DNA from: Sabethes cyaneus
Lineage: Eukaryota > Arthropoda > Insecta > Diptera > Culicidae
DNA length: 64,000 bases
Reading direction: 5' to 3'
Assembly (NCBI RefSeq): GCF_943734655.1
Contig: NC_071354.1
Coordinates: 232,493,206-232,557,205, forward strand
Both the position numbers and the translations under genes were made by a program. Shown here in pieces: positions 59,901-64,000 of this stretch (its first letter is position 1; every line of letters begins with the position of its first letter). The notes beneath the pieces are model-generated. The model had not been told where the DNA came from. It did no database searches and saw only the letters and a list, made by a program, of their open reading frames with translations.

Positions 59901-61059
59901 TGCGATTAAACGTACAACTTTTAACAATAATTCAGTTCAATGTCAACTAACGACAATCCGCTCAACCTAGCCTAGCGGCCAGCCCATTCCGAGCCAATGC
60001 GGATTTAGCTGAATGACGAATGTAAGCAAACAGATCGTTGGTCGTTGTTGAATTGGAAGTAAAGACGACCGCGTCGACACACCGGGGGGTTTACGAGTTA
60101 GCGGATCTTCGAAAAACTAGTTTTTTTTATTTTTAATTTTAATGTTAACGCGTTTACAGTTGGGAACATAGAAAACGGACCGGGCCGGGTCGGTCCCCGT
60201 TGTTGGCGAGGGGGTACAGAGACTTTCAATAGAAGGTCATGCAATACACCTTTACTTTGAATCCGCGCGTGCAAACACGAGCCAAAAACTGACGTGCCAC
60301 CAACAGAAATTTTTTTTAACAGCCGTGGGTTGTTGGTTCATGGTTTTCAAGGATCGGTCCAGCACGCGTTTTTGTCTTCAATTGTGATAAATGGTATATT
60401 TCAGATTAGAAGCGTTTGAAGCATGTTGATGCAAAGAGGTGAAAAGCGAAAATAAAACATGAAACGAAATAAAATTGCAAGCAATTGCCGAGCAGTGTTT
60501 TGGGCAAGCATTTAATGCGCCGCGAAAGATGAAGACGGCCAGATGTGGCACGACGACGGCGACGGTGCCGATGGTAGGGTTGTGTAATGTAAATGTTGCT
60601 AAGTGTGCACAATTCGAATTTCATCGTGTTGTTCTACTGCTGCGCACGCGGTTCGAAGCTGAGGTTAATTTTTCAAATGCACACGCCCTTGGCTTTTGCT
60701 CTGGCGATGCAACAAAATGAAGAAAAAAACGACTATTTATTTAGCAGTAAAGCTGCCTGGGCATGAGCTGTTGAAATGTAATTGAACCATCAGCGGGGAC
60801 TTAGGTTTTTGTGAGTAAAATTAAGTACATCTAATAGCGTTAATGTTAAAGATCGGTAAGGTTGCCTTGATCTGCTTTCGGTATGAAATTAAAGAAATCT
60901 GTTAGGTCAACTTTTATAAAAAATGATAAAACTTGATGAAAGATTATAACCAAGGATGCAAGCGAAAGCTTTGAAATAATTCAATTGTCTTTCGATGATG
61001 ACCCCGTTTGAAGTTTGACTGGCCGGTACAGCTAAAAAATGGGGCAACAATTTAGGTAG
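56918..61059. other. Unassigned sequence
   Basis: Mostly AT-rich to 57,950, then of mixed composition. No transposon proteins were recognised. A possible exon on the minus strand near 59141-59377 is listed separately. Frames at 58032-58295 and 60406-60720 have no recognisable domain. Confidence 0.4.
59141..59377 (-). CDS. Weak candidate exon, unknown protein
   Basis: A minus-strand frame of 78 codons begins MNVRKPVPVPVTDGSK and continues EISRVKEVRAAYGVQEITVI before becoming Lys-rich and ending. A CCCCCCAG acceptor-like site lies just upstream of the first Met (about 59,390), and codon use in the first 45 residues looks more coding-like than in the surroundings. I do not recognise any domain. 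Chance or an unidentified transposon remnant are equally reasonable. Confidence 0.15.
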   Translation of the reverse strand: MNVRKPVPVPVTDGSKVEISRVKEVRAAYGVQEITVIQAAGGVSINFLNIYKLIRKRKKVSSKFAAKVINFCIIKQTE

Positions 61060-61240
61060 GAGTCAAAATGACTACTTGTCAAGCGAAGCTACCAATAACC
61101 CCCCCCCCTCCCTTTCTTTCCGCTGTTCCCCTCCTTCGCCAAAAAAATTTTCATTTCTTTCCCCTACCGTCACTTCATCAATTGTAGAACCATCGTTTAA
61201 AAAAATATTAATATATATGTATGACCGCATTTCAAGGTCA
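61060..61240 (-). repeat. Left-end fragment of the 56-kb TIR element
   Basis: Matches the reverse complement of 56250-56425: GTAGGAGTC, a C-run near 61,099, then CAATTGTAGAACCATCGTTT and AAAAATATTAATATA. Only this end is present. Confidence 0.7.
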
Positions 61241-61320
61241 AAACTAAAAACTTGAGATTAGTCTACCATTCTTTGATTGTTCTATGTGTTTATAATTAAA
61301 ATGGTAATTGCAATAAAACA

Positions 61321-61340
61321 TATATATATATATATATATA
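61321..61340. repeat. (TA)n microsatellite
   Basis: About ten TA dinucleotides immediately before the AACAAG array. Confidence 0.95.
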
Positions 61341-61350
61341 CATATTTATA

Positions 61351-62537
61351 ACAAGAACAAGAACAAGAACAAGAACAAGAACAAGAACAAGAACAAGAAC
61401 AAGAACAAGAACAAGAACAAGAACAAGAACAAGAACAAGAACAAGAACAAGAACAAGAACAAGAACAAGAACAAGAACAAGAACAAGAACAAGAACAAGA
61501 ACAAGAACAAGAACAAGAACAAGAACAAGAACAAGAACAAGAACAAGAACAAGAACAAGAACAAGAACAAGAACAAGAACAAGAACAAGAACAAGAACAA
61601 GAACAAGAACAAGAACAAGAACAAGAACAAGAACAAGAACAAGAACAAGAACAAGAACAAGAACAAGAACAAGAACAAGAACAAGAACAAGAACAAGAAC
61701 AAGAACAAGAACAAGAACAAGAACAAGAACAAGAACAAGAACAAGAACAAGAACAAGAACAAGAACAAGAACAAGAACAAGAACAAGAACAAGAACAAGA
61801 ACAAGAACAAGAACAAGAACAAGAACAAGAACAAGAACAAGAACAAGAACAAGAACAAGAACAAGAACAAGAACAAGAACAAGAACAAGAACAAGAACAA
61901 GAACAAGAACAAGAACAAGAACAAGAACAAGAACAAGAACAAGAACAAGAACAAGAACAAGAACAAGAACAAGAACAAGAACAAGAACAAGAACAAGAAC
62001 AAGAACAAGAACAAGAACAAGAACAAGAACAAGAACAAGAACAAGAACAAGAACAAGAACAAGAACAAGAACAAGAACAAGAACAAGAACAAGAACAAGA
62101 ACAAGAACAAGAACAAGAACAAGAACAAGAACAAGAACAAGAACAAGAACAAGAACAAGAACAAGAACAAGAACAAGAACAAGAACAAGAACAAGAACAA
62201 GAACAAGAACAAGAACAAGAACAAGAACAAGAACAAGAACAAGAACAAGAACAAGAACAAGAACAAGAACAAGAACAAGAACAAGAACAAGAACAAGAAC
62301 AAGAACAAGAACAAGAACAAGAACAAGAACAAGAACAAGAACAAGAACAAGAACAAGAACAAGAACAAGAACAAGAACAAGAACAAGAACAAGAACAAGA
62401 ACAAGAACAAGAACAAGAACAAGAACAAGAACAAGAACAAGAACAAGAACAAGAACAAGAACAAGAACAAGAACAAGAACAAGAACAAGAACAAGAACAA
62501 GAACAAGAACAAGAACAAGAACAAGAACAAGAACAAG
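61351..62537 (+). repeat. (ACAAGA)n hexamer array, about 198 copies
   Basis: About 1,187 bp of ACAAGA with no interruption that I can see in any line. The long Cys-Ser, Val-Leu and Leu-Phe frames on the minus strand are by-products. Such uniformity implies recent expansion or ongoing homogenisation, or a collapsed or polished assembly. Confidence 0.99.
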
Positions 62538-62546
62538 CGCAGGGAC

Positions 62547-62570
62547 TACTACTATTACTCCTACTACTAT
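62547..62570 (+). repeat. Short (ACT)n tract
   Basis: A few ACT/ATT trinucleotides separating the hexamer array from the 15-bp repeat. Confidence 0.85.
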
Positions 62571-63115
62571 GATCGACAGTCCGACGATCTTCAGTCCGAC
62601 GATCGACAGCCCGACGATCGACAGACCGACGATCGACAATCCGGTGATCCACAGTTCGACGATCCACATTCTGACGACCGAAAGCCTGATGACTAACAGT
62701 CCGAAGATCTATAGTCTGACCATTCACAGTCCGACGATCGACAGCCTGACGATGGACTTGGACAGTCCGGCGGTCGACAGCCCGACGATCGTTAGACCGA
62801 CGATCGACAGTCCTTCGATCCACATTCTGACGATCCACAGTTCGACGATCTACAGTCCAACGATCCAAAGCCTGATCATCCACAGTCTGATCATCCACAG
62901 TCCGACGATCTACAGTTTGACCAACCACGGTCTGTAGATCCGCAGTCCAACGAACAAAAGTCTGACGATTCTCAGTCCGATAAATCACAATATTCCGACA
63001 ATCCACAGTCCGTCAATCCACAGTCAGACGGTCCACTATCCGACGACCCGCTTTCCGCGATCAGCACAATGCGACATCAGTATGGTCCGACATAGGCACT
63101 GTCTGATGATCGACA
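62571..63115 (+). repeat. 15-bp tandem repeat, about 36 diverged units
   Basis: Consensus GATCGACAGTCCGAC, with a frequent GATCCACAGTCCGAC variant and most units 15 bp long; the last few (after 63,050) are very diverged. Because 15 is a multiple of three, one plus frame reads repeated DSPTI and the minus strand reads repeated VDRRT, joined to the Cys-Ser frame of the next array. No start, splice or composition evidence supports a gene. Confidence 0.93.
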
Positions 63116-64000
63116 TTTTACAATAGGTACAATTTGCTTTACATACTGTAATGTTTAGATTAATTATTATGTCAATGTGTGTATTTTTAACGTTGTAATC
63201 ATAAGATTTTTTAAGAATAAAACGAAAGTAACACTATATTTTACGACAAAAACTAATTTTATCTTATGTTAGGTTTTGAACTTTTTCAAATATCGTTTTT
63301 TGTTATGCGCACTAGTTGCCCGGTCTATTGTTAAGAGTTTGTTAATATCCTGTTTAGGGTTTATTTCTAATTCCCGTCGTAGTAAGACATGCCACTCTAA
63401 TTTTCATCATTTCTAAGGTAGATTTAATAAATACTCCAAAAGTTCTTGTGTAGATTTGACTCAGACACACTTAGCTTCCGACCCGTGCACTTTGAATTCA
63501 CTAAAAAGCGATTATTAAAGCATTTTATTGAAATTACGCAACTGACTTCATTACTTAAATTCGTCGTACCGTTTTAAAATCCATCCATCAAAATTTTTCA
63601 TCGTCCGAACTAAAAATCACAATAATGTTTACACAGCTAACGCGCATGTATTTGTATAGGACGGCATGACAAATGTTATTCTGCAAGATTTCTGCTGGTC
63701 ATGCAAGGTTTCCCGGCTGGAGAATAACGACAATGCGTTACGTAAGTTGTTTTCATTTTATGAATGACGGAAATAGAAACGATTAGTATTCGACGCACGA
63801 AAAAATGTACGAAATTTGGCTGCTAGGAATTCTTTAATGAAAAAAAGCATTTAAATAGACCTCAGCTCACTTTGATTGATCGCATGTGATAGTCAATAAA
63901 CTAAAATCGTTTGGAAAAACTAATGTTGCATTGTGTGTTATAAAAATCGCTGATAGGGTATGTTGCTGCTTCGTCGTAATTGCCTATTCCCATCCTATTC
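63116..64000. other. Unassigned sequence at the window end
   Basis: Ordinary AT-rich sequence without recognised coding, RNA or transposon features. Confidence 0.45.

Noticed and set aside
61282..63006. 574-codon Cys-Ser and related Val-Leu and Leu-Phe frames
   Set aside because: Generated by the ACAAGA hexamer and the 15-bp repeat; three minus-strand frames are open in parallel.

Overview
The window looks like a repeat-rich arthropod nuclear genome, most likely a fly and probably a mosquito. The evidence is the mix of elements: a Bel/Pao retrotransposon, RTE-like, R1-like and other non-LTR reverse transcriptases, three tRNA-derived SINE families, and many AT-rich DNA transposon relics with TA, TTAA or 8-bp target duplications. 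The taxonomic call is an inference from element types. I found no host gene with convincing coding structure. The recognisable coding sequence all belongs to dead transposable elements, and the longest open frames (about 1,000 codons at 32-35 kb, 574 codons at 61-63 kb) are by-products of simple repeats.

Layout. 1-3.4 kb: unassigned, with two perfect or near-perfect hairpins. 3.4-6.6 kb: broken Bel/Pao pol gene on the minus strand. 6.6-9.1 kb: non-LTR relic, GGGCTA array, internally deleted Tc1/mariner-like transposase, GA tract, R1-like relic. 11.9-24.6 kb: an inverted pair of composite segments (arms about 2.3 and 1.7 kb, spacer about 7.7 kb), with a pogo-like element, a piggyBac-type MITE and SINEs in and around them. 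27.4-31.9 kb: foldback MITEs and a 143-bp minisatellite inside a dispersed element. 32.1-35.5 kb: a 3.2-kb chain of arrays whose heptamers all fit one consensus (SSAAARA). 39.7-46.9 kb: nested DNA transposons, including a hAT element inside another TIR element, and SINEs. 51.2-56.9 kb: RTE-like fragments, a TA-flanked MITE, a non-LTR relic split by a MITE, and a SINE inside inverted repeats. 61.3-63.1 kb: 1.2 kb of apparently perfect AACAAG followed by a 15-bp repeat.

The most informative feature is that the window carries its own empty sites. For a hAT element, a SINE, a TA-flanked MITE and a dispersed element, a second copy of the host repeat without the insertion lies elsewhere in the window. 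A fifth insertion can be checked because removing it restores a reading frame. These give exact insertion boundaries and a relative order of events. The second notable feature is the heptamer chain at 32.3-35.5 kb, where neighbouring arrays look like successive variants of one 7-mer rather than unrelated microsatellites.
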